Shown piece after piece: positions 21,954-31,715 of a stretch of 50,949 nt of DNA (position 1 is its first letter; each line of letters starts with the position of its first letter). The notes below the pieces were generated by a model, which was not told where the DNA came from, did not search any database, and saw nothing but the letters and a program-made list of their open reading frames with translations. Location: assembly GCA_905478185.1 (NCBI GenBank), contig CAJQHO010000004.1, positions 1-50,949 on the forward strand, written 5' to 3'. Made by a program: the position numbers and the translations under genes. The DNA is from an uncultured Flavobacteriales bacterium (GTDB lineage Bacteria > Bacteroidota > Bacteroidia > Flavobacteriales > BACL11).

Positions 21954-22161
21954 TGCTTGGTGAGTATTTGTGAATGATGCCAAAAGGAATTTTATTGAGT
22001 AACTTAGTGATGCCTTCAATCTCAGTTGTTAAATTATTTTTTGTTAACCCTTTTTCTATCTGGTTAAGTCTAAAATAAGCAATTAAAGTCATTTGTTCAT
22101 CCCTTACTTGTACAAAGTCAGGGATGGTTTTAGTTCCTTTTATTTTTAAGATGTTTAACAC
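21943..22161 (-). CDS. Small conserved hypothetical protein upstream of ftsE (72 aa)
   Basis: The product is soluble-looking, with LKIKGTKTIPDFVQVRDEQ at about residues 5-23 and a Leu/Lys-rich middle. I do not recognise a domain. The start is GTG: the only in-frame ATG lies 23 codons further in, and a stop lies four codons upstream. The gene overlaps the ftsE start by 11 bases, consistent with translational coupling. A near-consensus -7 box (minus-strand TTAATTTG, 22166-22173) lies just before the GTG. Confidence 0.6.
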   Translation of the reverse strand: MLNILKIKGTKTIPDFVQVRDEQMTLIAYFRLNQIEKGLTKNNLTTEIEGITKLLNKIPFGIIHKYSPSNEQ

Positions 22162-22300
22162 TAAGGCAAATTAATATATTAATTAGATGTAAAACGCTAA
22201 GTTATCTTAATAATTGTTAAGAAATTGTGTTGAAAACTTCATGGTTTACTTATTTACTCACTTTGGATATTTACTACTTTTAAATCTGATAAGAAATCCT

Positions 22301-25300
22301 ATGAAATTAAGATATTACACCCTACTTTTTTTACTGTTTTCTAGTAGTTTAGTTTTTGCTCAAAATCATTCTTTTGATGATGCTCAATCACTTTTTGATG
22401 ATGGAAAATATAGTGCGGCACAAGCTCTTTTAAATCAACTTTCTTCTGGTCATTCAGCTAATGCTGAAGCAATGTTTTTAAATGCAAAATGTTCCAAAGC
22501 TTTATTTCTATCTGATTCTGAGCTTTTGTATGAGGAGTTGAATGAGTATTTTCCTTATCATCAATTCAAGCAAGAAGTAAATGCTGATTTGGCGCTTATT
22601 AATTACAGAAAGAAAGATTACTCAAATGCTATTTCTTACTTTCTTGAGTTAGACAGTTTATCTAATGAGTTTATATTTAAGTTAGCGTATGCTAGTTTTA
22701 GTATGGATTCATTAGTTGATGCACAGTATTATTTTTCAAAATTAATTGGAACAGTAAGTAAATATTCTTCTACTGCTCAATATTATTATGCTTATATTGC
22801 TTATGAAAGAGGGTTTTATAAGTCGGCTTTAGTTTCTTTTAATAAACTACTGAATGATGAGAAGTTTGGTAATATTGTTCCTTATTACATTAGTCAAATT
22901 TACTTTTTTCAAAAGGAATACAAACAATTAATAGCTTTTGCGAAACCATTATCAGAAAAAGTAATTGCTAGCAGGAAATCAGAAGTTAATAGATTGTTAG
23001 CGGAGGCTTATTTCAGAACTAAAGATTTCGAGAATGCTATTATTCATTTTGAGGTGTTTTTAGAAGAAGAAAAAGAAGGTAATTCAGTTGTTCATTTCTT
23101 GCTTGGGCAAGCTTATTATAATTCTAAAAACTACCTTTCTGCAATCTCATCTTTGGAGAAAGTTTCTAATTCAGCAGATAGTCTGATGCAAAACTCAGCC
23201 TATTTTTTAGGGGCTAGTTATTTAAAGACTGATAATAAGAATTACGCATTACAAGCCTTTAAAATATCCTCAGAATATAATTACAACCCTATTTTGAAAG
23301 AAGAGGCTTTTTATAATTATGCAAAACTTTCCTTTCAACTAGAGCTTCCTTTTGAGAATACTTTGGCTGCTTTAAAAACTTATTTGGAGTCGTACAACAA
23401 TCCATTGCATAAAAAGATAATTGAGGATTTAATGGTTAAGTCTCTACAAAGTACGAGTCAGTATTCTGAGGCTTATAATGCTTTGGTTGACATTCACCTT
23501 TTAACTAACTCTCAGCAAATAGCTTTGCAGCAGTTAGCTTTTTTCTTAGGTGTAAAAGAATATAATCAGCAGAACTTTAAAGATGCGATTTCTTATTTTA
23601 CTGTAGCGAATAGATATCCTATAAATGATGATTATTCTTACTTAACAAATTATTGGTTAGCTGATTGCTGCTTTCAGCTTAGAGATTTTGATAAATCAAT
23701 CGCTATTTATTCTGATTTATCAGTTTCATCAAATAAAAACCTTTCAGATTATGAGAGCTTGAAAAGTTATAATTTAGCGTATTCCTATTTTCAAAATGCA
23801 GATTATTCTAATGCAATTAAGTGGTTTCGTACATATGAGAAAACAGCAATTGATAGTATGAAGTTGAATGATACATACTTTAGAATTGCTGATGGATATT
23901 TTATGAGCTCTGATTTTTCTTTAGCTCAGAAATACTATAATAAAGCTATTGCTTATAATTTGTTTGATGTTGATTATGGAATTTATAAGCGTTCGGTTTC
24001 TTTAGGTTTGATTGGTAAAAATAAATCTAAAGTTAAGTTGTTAAAGCAAATTATTGCTGATTATTCAGCTTCATCATATTATGATAATTCTCTTTATGAT
24101 TTAGCAAAATACTATAAAAATACTCAGCAAAATGATTTAGCAATAAAGTATTATGATGATTTATTGATTGCTACTAAAGATGAAAACTTAATTGCTGATG
24201 CTTATTTAAGTAAAGGAATGATTTATTTCAATTCATCAAAAACTAATAAAGCAATTGTTGAATTTTTGTTTGTTGTAAATAATTACCAGCAAACAATTTA
24301 TTTTAAAGAAGCGATTTCTGGATTGCAAGCGGCTTATTCTTCATTAGCTCAAATTGATAAATACTTAGCTGTAATTGAAGGGTTACCATCAGTAAGTATT
24401 AGCAGAGCAGAGCAGGATTCATTAACTTATAATGCGGCTTTTATGAAGTTCTCAGAATTAGAATATAAGGTTGCTAAAAAAGCGTTTGATAAATACCTGT
24501 CAACTTTTGAAAATGGAATATTTGTAAATGATGCAACTTATTATAATGCGATTAGTGCTGTAAAAATTAATGATTCAATTGCAGCTATTACCCTCTATGA
24601 AAAGGTTGTGGAATTAGGTGTTAAATCTCATCAAGAAACTGCTATGTTGTTTTTGGCTAGAGAAAGTTACTCAAGAGATGATTTTGTAAATTCTAATAAA
24701 CATTATAAAACTCTTTTGGAATATGCTTCATCAAACTCAATAAAACGAGAAGTTGTTATTCGCTTAATGACAGGCAATGAGTTGATTGATAGTAAGGTCG
24801 CGTTTAATTTTGCAAAACAAGTTGTGGAATTTGATAAAACAGATAATTGGTTGTTGAGTAAGGCTTATGTTATAATTGCTAGAAATGAGTTTGAAAATGG
24901 AAATTATGCCAAATCAAAAGTTACTTTTAAGCAAGTGGTTGGGCTTTCTAATTATGATGAAGGTGCTGAGGCAAAATATTATTTAGCTTATCTTACTTTC
25001 TTAGATGAGAATTTGACTTTGGCTGAGCAAATAATTTTTGAACTTGCTGAGAAATATTCTAGCGATTATTTCATTGCAAAAGCTTTTATCCTATTGGCTG
25101 ATATTTATGTTGCGCAGGAAAATAATTTTCAGGCAAAAGCCACTTTAGAAAGTATTATTGAAAATCATAATGGTGATGATTTAGTGAATTTAGCTCGTAA
25201 GAAATGGGAGCAGATTGTTGAAAAGGAAAAAGTTGTAACGCCTGAAGTAGAAGAGGAATTTTATATTGATATCTCAGAAGATGAGATTGTATATGAGGAA

Positions 25301-25411
25301 GAAGTTCGTGATGAGATTGATGAGGATTATATAGTGGAAATTCCAGACTCTTTGAAGGTTAAATCGGATAGTTTAGAAATTAAAATTTTAGAAGATGAAG
25401 AAATCGAATAG
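22301..25411 (+). CDS. Large exported TPR-repeat protein
   Basis: A Sec signal peptide (YYTLLFLLFSSSLVFAQ) is followed by about 20 or more degenerate tetratricopeptide repeats that fill the 1036-residue protein. Repeats read as ALVSFNKLL, AIIHFEVFL or AIKWFRTYE at about 34-residue intervals. The C-terminal 70 residues are very acidic (EEEVRDEIDEDY). The start is ATG at 22301, chosen for the signal peptide. Its end overlaps the next gene, an outer-membrane barrel, by 17 bases. The pair looks like a periplasmic scaffold with a membrane partner. Function is unknown. Confidence 0.85.
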   Translation: MKLRYYTLLFLLFSSSLVFAQNHSFDDAQSLFDDGKYSAAQALLNQLSSGHSANAEAMFLNAKCSKALFLSDSELLYEELNEYFPYHQFKQEVNADLALINYRKKDYSNAISYFLELDSLSNEFIFKLAYASFSMDSLVDAQYYFSKLIGTVSKYSSTAQYYYAYIAYERGFYKSALVSFNKLLNDEKFGNIVPYYISQIYFFQKEYKQLIAFAKPLSEKVIASRKSEVNRLLAEAYFRTKDFENAIIHFEVFLEEEKEGNSVVHFLLGQAYYNSKNYLSAISSLEKVSNSADSLMQNSAYFLGASYLKTDNKNYALQAFKISSEYNYNPILKEEAFYNYAKLSFQLELPFENTLAALKTYLESYNNPLHKKIIEDLMVKSLQSTSQYSEAYNALVDIHLLTNSQQIALQQLAFFLGVKEYNQQNFKDAISYFTVANRYPINDDYSYLTNYWLADCCFQLRDFDKSIAIYSDLSVSSNKNLSDYESLKSYNLAYSYFQNADYSNAIKWFRTYEKTAIDSMKLNDTYFRIADGYFMSSDFSLAQKYYNKAIAYNLFDVDYGIYKRSVSLGLIGKNKSKVKLLKQIIADYSASSYYDNSLYDLAKYYKNTQQNDLAIKYYDDLLIATKDENLIADAYLSKGMIYFNSSKTNKAIVEFLFVVNNYQQTIYFKEAISGLQAAYSSLAQIDKYLAVIEGLPSVSISRAEQDSLTYNAAFMKFSELEYKVAKKAFDKYLSTFENGIFVNDATYYNAISAVKINDSIAAITLYEKVVELGVKSHQETAMLFLARESYSRDDFVNSNKHYKTLLEYASSNSIKREVVIRLMTGNELIDSKVAFNFAKQVVEFDKTDNWLLSKAYVIIARNEFENGNYAKSKVTFKQVVGLSNYDEGAEAKYYLAYLTFLDENLTLAEQIIFELAEKYSSDYFIAKAFILLADIYVAQENNFQAKATLESIIENHNGDDLVNLARKKWEQIVEKEKVVTPEVEEEFYIDISEDEIVYEEEVRDEIDEDYIVEIPDSLKVKSDSLEIKILEDEEIE

Positions 25412-27047
25412 TCTACTTTTACTTTTTTGTGTAAATATTGTCACTGTTTTTGCTCAGGATTTAAAAACAACTGAGGTAAATGTGGTTGAAGGTTTTAAGC
25501 CCACAATTCCAGAAGCCACTCGTTTAAATGAAAATGCAGTTTTTGCTGACACAATAAAAGAAGATAGAGTTCAAACTTATGAAGTTATTGAGTCTGAATT
25601 GCAGTCAGACTATAAAACTAAACCTTTGAAAGCTGCTAAAGTAAAAGATGATAAAATCCCAGAATTATATGCTACAAAAGTTTCGTTAGGTACAGGTTTT
25701 AGAATTGGGAGTAAAACAAGTGTAGTTCATAATAGTTTGCGCTCAATAGATATGAGTTATGGAATTATTGCTAATCATCAAAATAGTGATTATAAAATTG
25801 ACTCAAAAATTGCAGGAAGGAGTAATAATAATCTTCATTTATATGGTAAGAAAATTTCAGCTAAACATATTTTTATTTCAAATTTGGATTATGATAGAAA
25901 AGCGGTTTATACATACGGAATAGGATCTGAGAATAAAAATCATGAAGGGTTTGAAAATAATCCTTATTATAATCGTTTTGCATATACTAAATTTTCATTT
26001 ACTGCAATTTCAAAAGCGAATGATGAAGATAAATTAAAACACCATACAACTTTCTTTGTTTCTGATTTGAATGAGTTTTCTGAAAATCAAATTCATTTAA
26101 GCACAGATATAAGTAGAGTAGTAGAAGGGTATCCAATTAATTTAGAGATTGAGTTGAACGATTATCTGAATTATAATAGTAAAGATTTAGCTTTTGAAAG
26201 TAGTGATGTTAAATCTTTTCATTTTTTCCCATCAACTTCTATTGCTAAATATGGGATTTATTTTGATTTAGGGGTTGAATTTCATTATCAGATACAACTT
26301 GATGACAATGAATTCGAGATTTTTCCGCAAATAAAAGCATCTAAGGAGTTAGTAAAAGATATTTTGTTAGTATATGGTGGCTTGCGTCATAGCGAGCACA
26401 GACATACGCTTAAATCGCTTTCAGATGAAAATCCGTACATTCACTCTTACGGAACAAATCAATCTATTTTAGCAGGTAATAATGTGCCGCAAAGTTTAGA
26501 AACTACTGATTCTGATGAATTATTTGTAGGTATGAGGAATGTTTTGGGAAAGGATGAGGTTTTTGAAGGAAGCCTTGCTTATGGTGAGATAAATAATTTT
26601 GCTCACTTTATTGGCATTTCAAATGGTGGTTACAATAGATTTCAAGTAAATTATTTAGAGTCTGTTTGGCAATTACACGCTAATGCAACTTATGATAAAA
26701 AGATTAATAATATCATCAGTTTAAACGCAGCTGCTGATTATTTTTATTGGAACAAAGAAGTTTATCATAAACCGAATTTTACTGCAAATTTAAGTGCCCC
26801 TATTAATTTGAGAAATAAAATAAAAGTTGCCCCATCTCTATGTTATATAGGAGAAAGAAATGTGAATGATGAAGATCAGTTTTTGTCAGCTCAGTTTCAT
26901 GCTAATTTTGCTTTATATTATTCATACTCCAAACAGCTTTCGGCTTATTTGCAATTAAACAACTTAACAGGAACGCAAAATGAAATCTGGAAAGATTATA
27001 AAGAAGTTGGATTTAATGGTGTTTTTGGCATCAATTATTCCTTCTAA
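25395..27047 (+). CDS. Outer-membrane beta-barrel protein paired with the TPR protein
   Basis: This 550-residue protein has a signal peptide (SLLLLFCVNIVTVFAQ), a short periplasmic region (TTEVNVVEGFKPTIPEA), and about 450 residues of alternating strands. It ends in GINYSF, with the terminal aromatic residue of an outer-membrane barrel. It lacks an obvious plug domain, so calling it a TonB receptor would go beyond the sequence. Its ATG lies within the last 17 bases of the TPR gene, strongly implying joint expression. Its substrate or role is unknown. Confidence 0.75.
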   Translation: MKKSNSLLLLFCVNIVTVFAQDLKTTEVNVVEGFKPTIPEATRLNENAVFADTIKEDRVQTYEVIESELQSDYKTKPLKAAKVKDDKIPELYATKVSLGTGFRIGSKTSVVHNSLRSIDMSYGIIANHQNSDYKIDSKIAGRSNNNLHLYGKKISAKHIFISNLDYDRKAVYTYGIGSENKNHEGFENNPYYNRFAYTKFSFTAISKANDEDKLKHHTTFFVSDLNEFSENQIHLSTDISRVVEGYPINLEIELNDYLNYNSKDLAFESSDVKSFHFFPSTSIAKYGIYFDLGVEFHYQIQLDDNEFEIFPQIKASKELVKDILLVYGGLRHSEHRHTLKSLSDENPYIHSYGTNQSILAGNNVPQSLETTDSDELFVGMRNVLGKDEVFEGSLAYGEINNFAHFIGISNGGYNRFQVNYLESVWQLHANATYDKKINNIISLNAAADYFYWNKEVYHKPNFTANLSAPINLRNKIKVAPSLCYIGERNVNDEDQFLSAQFHANFALYYSYSKQLSAYLQLNNLTGTQNEIWKDYKEVGFNGVFGINYSF

Positions 27048-27122
27048 ATCTTATCAACATTTGTTGAAAAACTCTTCTATTTTTTAGCGTATTCTGTATG
27101 GGTTTAAATCATTCAATAATTG

Positions 27123-27130
27123 TATATTTG
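27123..27130 (+). promoter_or_regulatory. -7 box of the gyrB promoter
   Basis: TATATTTG matches TAnnTTTG, 36 bases before the gyrB ATG. No certain -33 element is seen. Confidence 0.5.
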
Positions 27131-27157
27131 TCTGTTTTAAAAATTAGAGATATATAA

Positions 27158-29116
<1,959 letters not shown>

Positions 29117-29160
29117 GTTTTAACAAACAAAATTAAAAAAACAACCAAATAAATAAAAGA

Positions 29161-30096
29161 ATGAAAGTTACAGTAGTGGGAGCAGGAGCAGTAGGAGCAA
29201 GTTGTGCGGAATATATCGCAATAAAAAACTTTGCCTCAGAAGTAGTATTAGTTGATATTAAGGAAAATTTTGCTGAAGGAAAATCAATGGATTTAATGCA
29301 AACTGCATCTTTAAACGGTTTTGACACTAAAATTACAGGTTCAACTAATGATTACTCAAAAACTGCTGGAAGTCATGTTGCAGTAATTACTTCAGGAATT
29401 CCAAGAAAACCAGGGATGACAAGAGAAGAATTAATCGGAATTAATGCAGGAATTGTAAAGTCAGTTTCTGAGCAATTAATAAAGCAATCTCCTGATGTAA
29501 TTTTGATTATTGTTAGTAACCCTATGGATACTATGACTTATTTAACGCATAAAGTAACTGGTTTACCTAAAAACAGAATTATTGGAATGGGTGGTGCTTT
29601 GGATTCTGCAAGATTTAAATATAGATTAGCTGAGGCTATGGAATGCCCAACATCTGATATAGATGGAATGGTAATTGGAGGTCATTCTGATAAAGGAATG
29701 GTTCCTTTAACAAGAATTGCCACAAGAAATTCTGTTAGAGTTTCAGAATTTTTGGAAGCTGATAGATTGCAAAAAGTATTGGAAGATACTAAAGTTGGTG
29801 GGGCAACATTGACAGGTATGTTAGGTACTTCTGCTTGGTATGCTCCAGGTGCTGCAGTTAGTGGGTTAGTTCAAGCAATTGCTTGTGATCAAAAGAAAAT
29901 GTTCCCTTGTTCAGTTATGCTTGATGGTGAGTATGGTTTAAGTGATTTGTGTATTGGAGCTCCTGTAGTTTTAGGTAAGAATGGTATTGAAAGTATAGTT
30001 GAAATTGACTTAGTTGAAGCGGAATTAAGTCAGTTAATATCTTCTGCTGAAGGAGTGAAAGCAACTAACACTTTGCTTAACGATTTAAATCTGTAA
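29161..30096 (+). CDS. mdh: Malate dehydrogenase
   Basis: This enzyme interconverts malate and oxaloacetate with NAD. The 311-residue protein is of the lactate dehydrogenase-like MDH class. It has the Rossmann motif GAGAVGASCAEYIA at the N-terminus, substrate arginines in SGIPRKPGMTREEL (about residues 79-92), NPMDTMTYL, and the catalytic histidine in VIGGHSDKGM (about 171-180). It lies 44 bases after gyrB without an evident terminator between them, so it may be partly co-transcribed. Confidence 0.96.
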   Translation: MKVTVVGAGAVGASCAEYIAIKNFASEVVLVDIKENFAEGKSMDLMQTASLNGFDTKITGSTNDYSKTAGSHVAVITSGIPRKPGMTREELIGINAGIVKSVSEQLIKQSPDVILIIVSNPMDTMTYLTHKVTGLPKNRIIGMGGALDSARFKYRLAEAMECPTSDIDGMVIGGHSDKGMVPLTRIATRNSVRVSEFLEADRLQKVLEDTKVGGATLTGMLGTSAWYAPGAAVSGLVQAIACDQKKMFPCSVMLDGEYGLSDLCIGAPVVLGKNGIESIVEIDLVEAELSQLISSAEGVKATNTLLNDLNL

Positions 30097-30115
30097 ATAT
30101 TTATCATTTAGAATG

Positions 30116-30145
30116 TTGCTAAATTGATAAAACTTACTATTTTTG
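30116..30145 (+). promoter_or_regulatory. rpmE2 promoter (-33 and -7 boxes)
   Basis: TTG at 30116-30118 and TATTTTTG at 30138-30145 are separated by 19 bases. This is a good Bacteroidota-type promoter, with about 20 bases of leader before the rpmE2 ATG. Confidence 0.7.
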
Positions 30146-30170
30146 CAGCCCTAATTTAAGAATTAAGAAA

Positions 30171-30425
30171 ATGAAAAAAGATATCCACCCAAAAGAGTAT
30201 AGATTGTGCGTTTTTAAAGATATGTCAACAGAGTTTACAATTTTAACAAAATCATGTGTTGAGTCTGAAAGTACTATTAAATGGGAAGATGGTAATGAAT
30301 ATCCGTTAGTGAAAATGGAGATTTCTTCTGATTCTCATCCTTTCTATACAGGAAAAGCTAAGTTGCTTGATACTGCAGGAAGAATTGATAAATTTAAAAA
30401 TAAATATAAGAAATTTGCTAAATAG
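30171..30425 (+). CDS. rpmE2: 50S ribosomal protein L31, type B
   Basis: The 84-residue protein starts [19 protein letters not shown], the L31 signature. It lacks the paired CxxC zinc ligands of type A, having only isolated Cys13 and Cys28, so it is the zinc-independent type B form. In many bacteria this form replaces zinc-containing L31 when zinc is scarce, but here it may be the only copy. It is a single-gene unit with a clear promoter and a strong terminator. Confidence 0.96.
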   Translation: MKKDIHPKEYRLCVFKDMSTEFTILTKSCVESESTIKWEDGNEYPLVKMEISSDSHPFYTGKAKLLDTAGRIDKFKNKYKKFAK

Positions 30426-30444
30426 TAAATTTTCAACTTTAATA

Positions 30445-30479
30445 AAAAGCCCGCACAATTTTGTGTGGGCTTTTTTTTT
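30445..30479 (+). terminator. Terminator of rpmE2
   Basis: GCCCGCACAA at 30449-30458 pairs with TTGTGTGGGC at 30461-30470 (one G-T pair), followed by nine T. The end of the T tract merges with the -7 box of the next gene. Confidence 0.92.
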
Positions 30480-30486
30480 AACTTTG
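30479..30486 (+). promoter_or_regulatory. -7 box directly behind the rpmE2 terminator
   Basis: TAACTTTG fits TAnnTTTG and ends four bases before the ATG of the GlmU-like gene, so the transcript would be leaderless or nearly so. TTG at 30461-30463, inside the terminator's 3' arm, is a possible but closely spaced -33 element. Confidence 0.5.
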
Positions 30487-30490
30487 CAGT

Positions 30491-31645
30491 ATGAATGTAA
30501 TTTTATTTGACACTAATCGATCTAATTTTTATCCCTTATCATATACACGACCAATTTCTGAGTTTCGAATAGGAATTTTAACGATAAAGGAAAAGTGGAC
30601 GCATTATTATAAAAATATTTCTACTAAAACAGAAGATTATTTAGTTAGTAAATATCCCATCAGAAAGCAAAAAGAAAATCTTTGGATTGATGCTTCTGTT
30701 TTGCCATCAAAAGAATTAAAAACGGAGTTAGATAGCTTAAGAAATGGAGAAGTTCTTGAGGCAAATGGGAAAATTATTGCATTTAAAAATTTAAATTATT
30801 CTTTTAAAAATTTGAATAAAATTAACACTTCAATTCTTGTTAATTCAATTGAAAATATATGGGATATTTTTTCTGATAATGGAAGGGAAATTGAAGCTGA
30901 TTTTAAATTACTTACTAAATCAAGAAAATCACAAAAGATTAGCAATACCAATACTGTAATTGGTAAGCATATATTTGTCGAGAAAGGCGCGAAAATTTCA
31001 TGTAGTATTCTAAATGCAGAAAATGGCTCTATATATATAGGCAAAAATACTGAAATTATGGAAGGAGCTATCATAAGAGGTCCTTTTGCAATGGGTGAAA
31101 ATGCTGTTTTAAAAATGGGATCAAAAATTTATGGACCAACAACTTTAGGTCCGCATTGTAAGGTTGGTGGTGAGGTAAATAATTCTGTTTTCTTTGGTTA
31201 TTCATCAAAAGCACATGATGGTTTTTTAGGTAATTCTGTAATTGGTGAGTGGTGCAATTTAGGAGCAGACACAAATAATTCAAACCTCAAAAATAATTAT
31301 ACTGAGATTAAACTTTGGAATTATGAAATGGAACGATTCAAAAAAACTGGCTTGCAGTTTTGTGGATTAATTATGGGAGATCATTCAAAATGCGGAATAA
31401 ATACAATGTTTAATACGGGTACCGTTATTGGTGTTAGTGCAAATATATTTGGCAGTGGTTTTCCAAGAAATTTTGTTCCTTCATTTAGTTGGGGAGGAGC
31501 TTCTGGTTTTCAAGTTTATAAATTACCCAAAGTATTTGAAGTTGCTTCAAAAGTATTTGAAAGAAGAAAGCTTGACTTTGATGAGAACGAACAAAATATT
31601 TTGTCAGAAGTGTATGATATGACAAAACGCTACCGAAACGAGTAA
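30491..31645 (+). CDS. GlmU-like sugar-phosphate nucleotidyltransferase with left-handed beta-helix
   Basis: The 384-residue protein begins MNVILFDTNRSNFYPLSYTRP, typical of the Bacteroidota GlmU-like family. The classic nucleotidyltransferase GxGxRxxP loop is not seen. Residues about 155-320 form hexapeptide repeats (IGKHIFVEKGAKI, IGKNTEIMEGAIIRGP, GVSANIFGSGFP) of a left-handed beta-helix, as in acyltransferases. It probably acts in activated amino-sugar synthesis for the envelope. The exact sugar and whether both activities exist are uncertain. Its last codons contain the first of two repeats that precede the lon promoter. Confidence 0.8.
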   Translation: MNVILFDTNRSNFYPLSYTRPISEFRIGILTIKEKWTHYYKNISTKTEDYLVSKYPIRKQKENLWIDASVLPSKELKTELDSLRNGEVLEANGKIIAFKNLNYSFKNLNKINTSILVNSIENIWDIFSDNGREIEADFKLLTKSRKSQKISNTNTVIGKHIFVEKGAKISCSILNAENGSIYIGKNTEIMEGAIIRGPFAMGENAVLKMGSKIYGPTTLGPHCKVGGEVNNSVFFGYSSKAHDGFLGNSVIGEWCNLGADTNNSNLKNNYTEIKLWNYEMERFKKTGLQFCGLIMGDHSKCGINTMFNTGTVIGVSANIFGSGFPRNFVPSFSWGGASGFQVYKLPKVFEVASKVFERRKLDFDENEQNILSEVYDMTKRYRNE

Positions 31646-31659
31646 TAACTGACAAAACG
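31620..31659 (+). promoter_or_regulatory. Two 10-bp direct repeats upstream of lon (possible activator sites)
   Basis: TGACAAAACG occurs at 31620-31629 and again at 31650-31659, exactly 30 bases apart (about three helical turns). The first copy lies in the final codons of the GlmU-like gene, the second just after its stop. Together with the sigma-54-type promoter 15 bases further on, they look like binding sites for an activator. The identity of that activator is unknown. Confidence 0.45.
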
Positions 31660-31674
31660 ACCATCTTAAATCTA

Positions 31675-31689
31675 TGGCACACTAATTGC
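31675..31689 (+). promoter_or_regulatory. Sigma-54-type promoter of lon
   Basis: TGGCAC at 31675-31680, five bases, then TTGC at 31686-31689 matches the -24/-12 consensus of sigma-54 (RpoN) promoters. Transcription would start about 12 bases after the TTGC, leaving a leader of roughly 15 bases before the lon ATG. No TAnnTTTG box is seen in this gap. Confidence 0.65.
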
Positions 31690-31715
31690 GAATGTAATTG
31701 GTGAAAACAAATATT

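Noticed and set aside
22169-22184. Perfect 16-bp palindrome (AATTAATATATTAATT) between the ftsE unit and the TPR gene
   Set aside because: It is built only of A and T in an AT-rich gap, so it is weak evidence for an operator; it may simply be promoter spacer.
22214-22300. Extended N-terminus for the TPR protein
   Set aside because: It would place 29 extra residues before a good Sec signal peptide that starts at the ATG at 22301.
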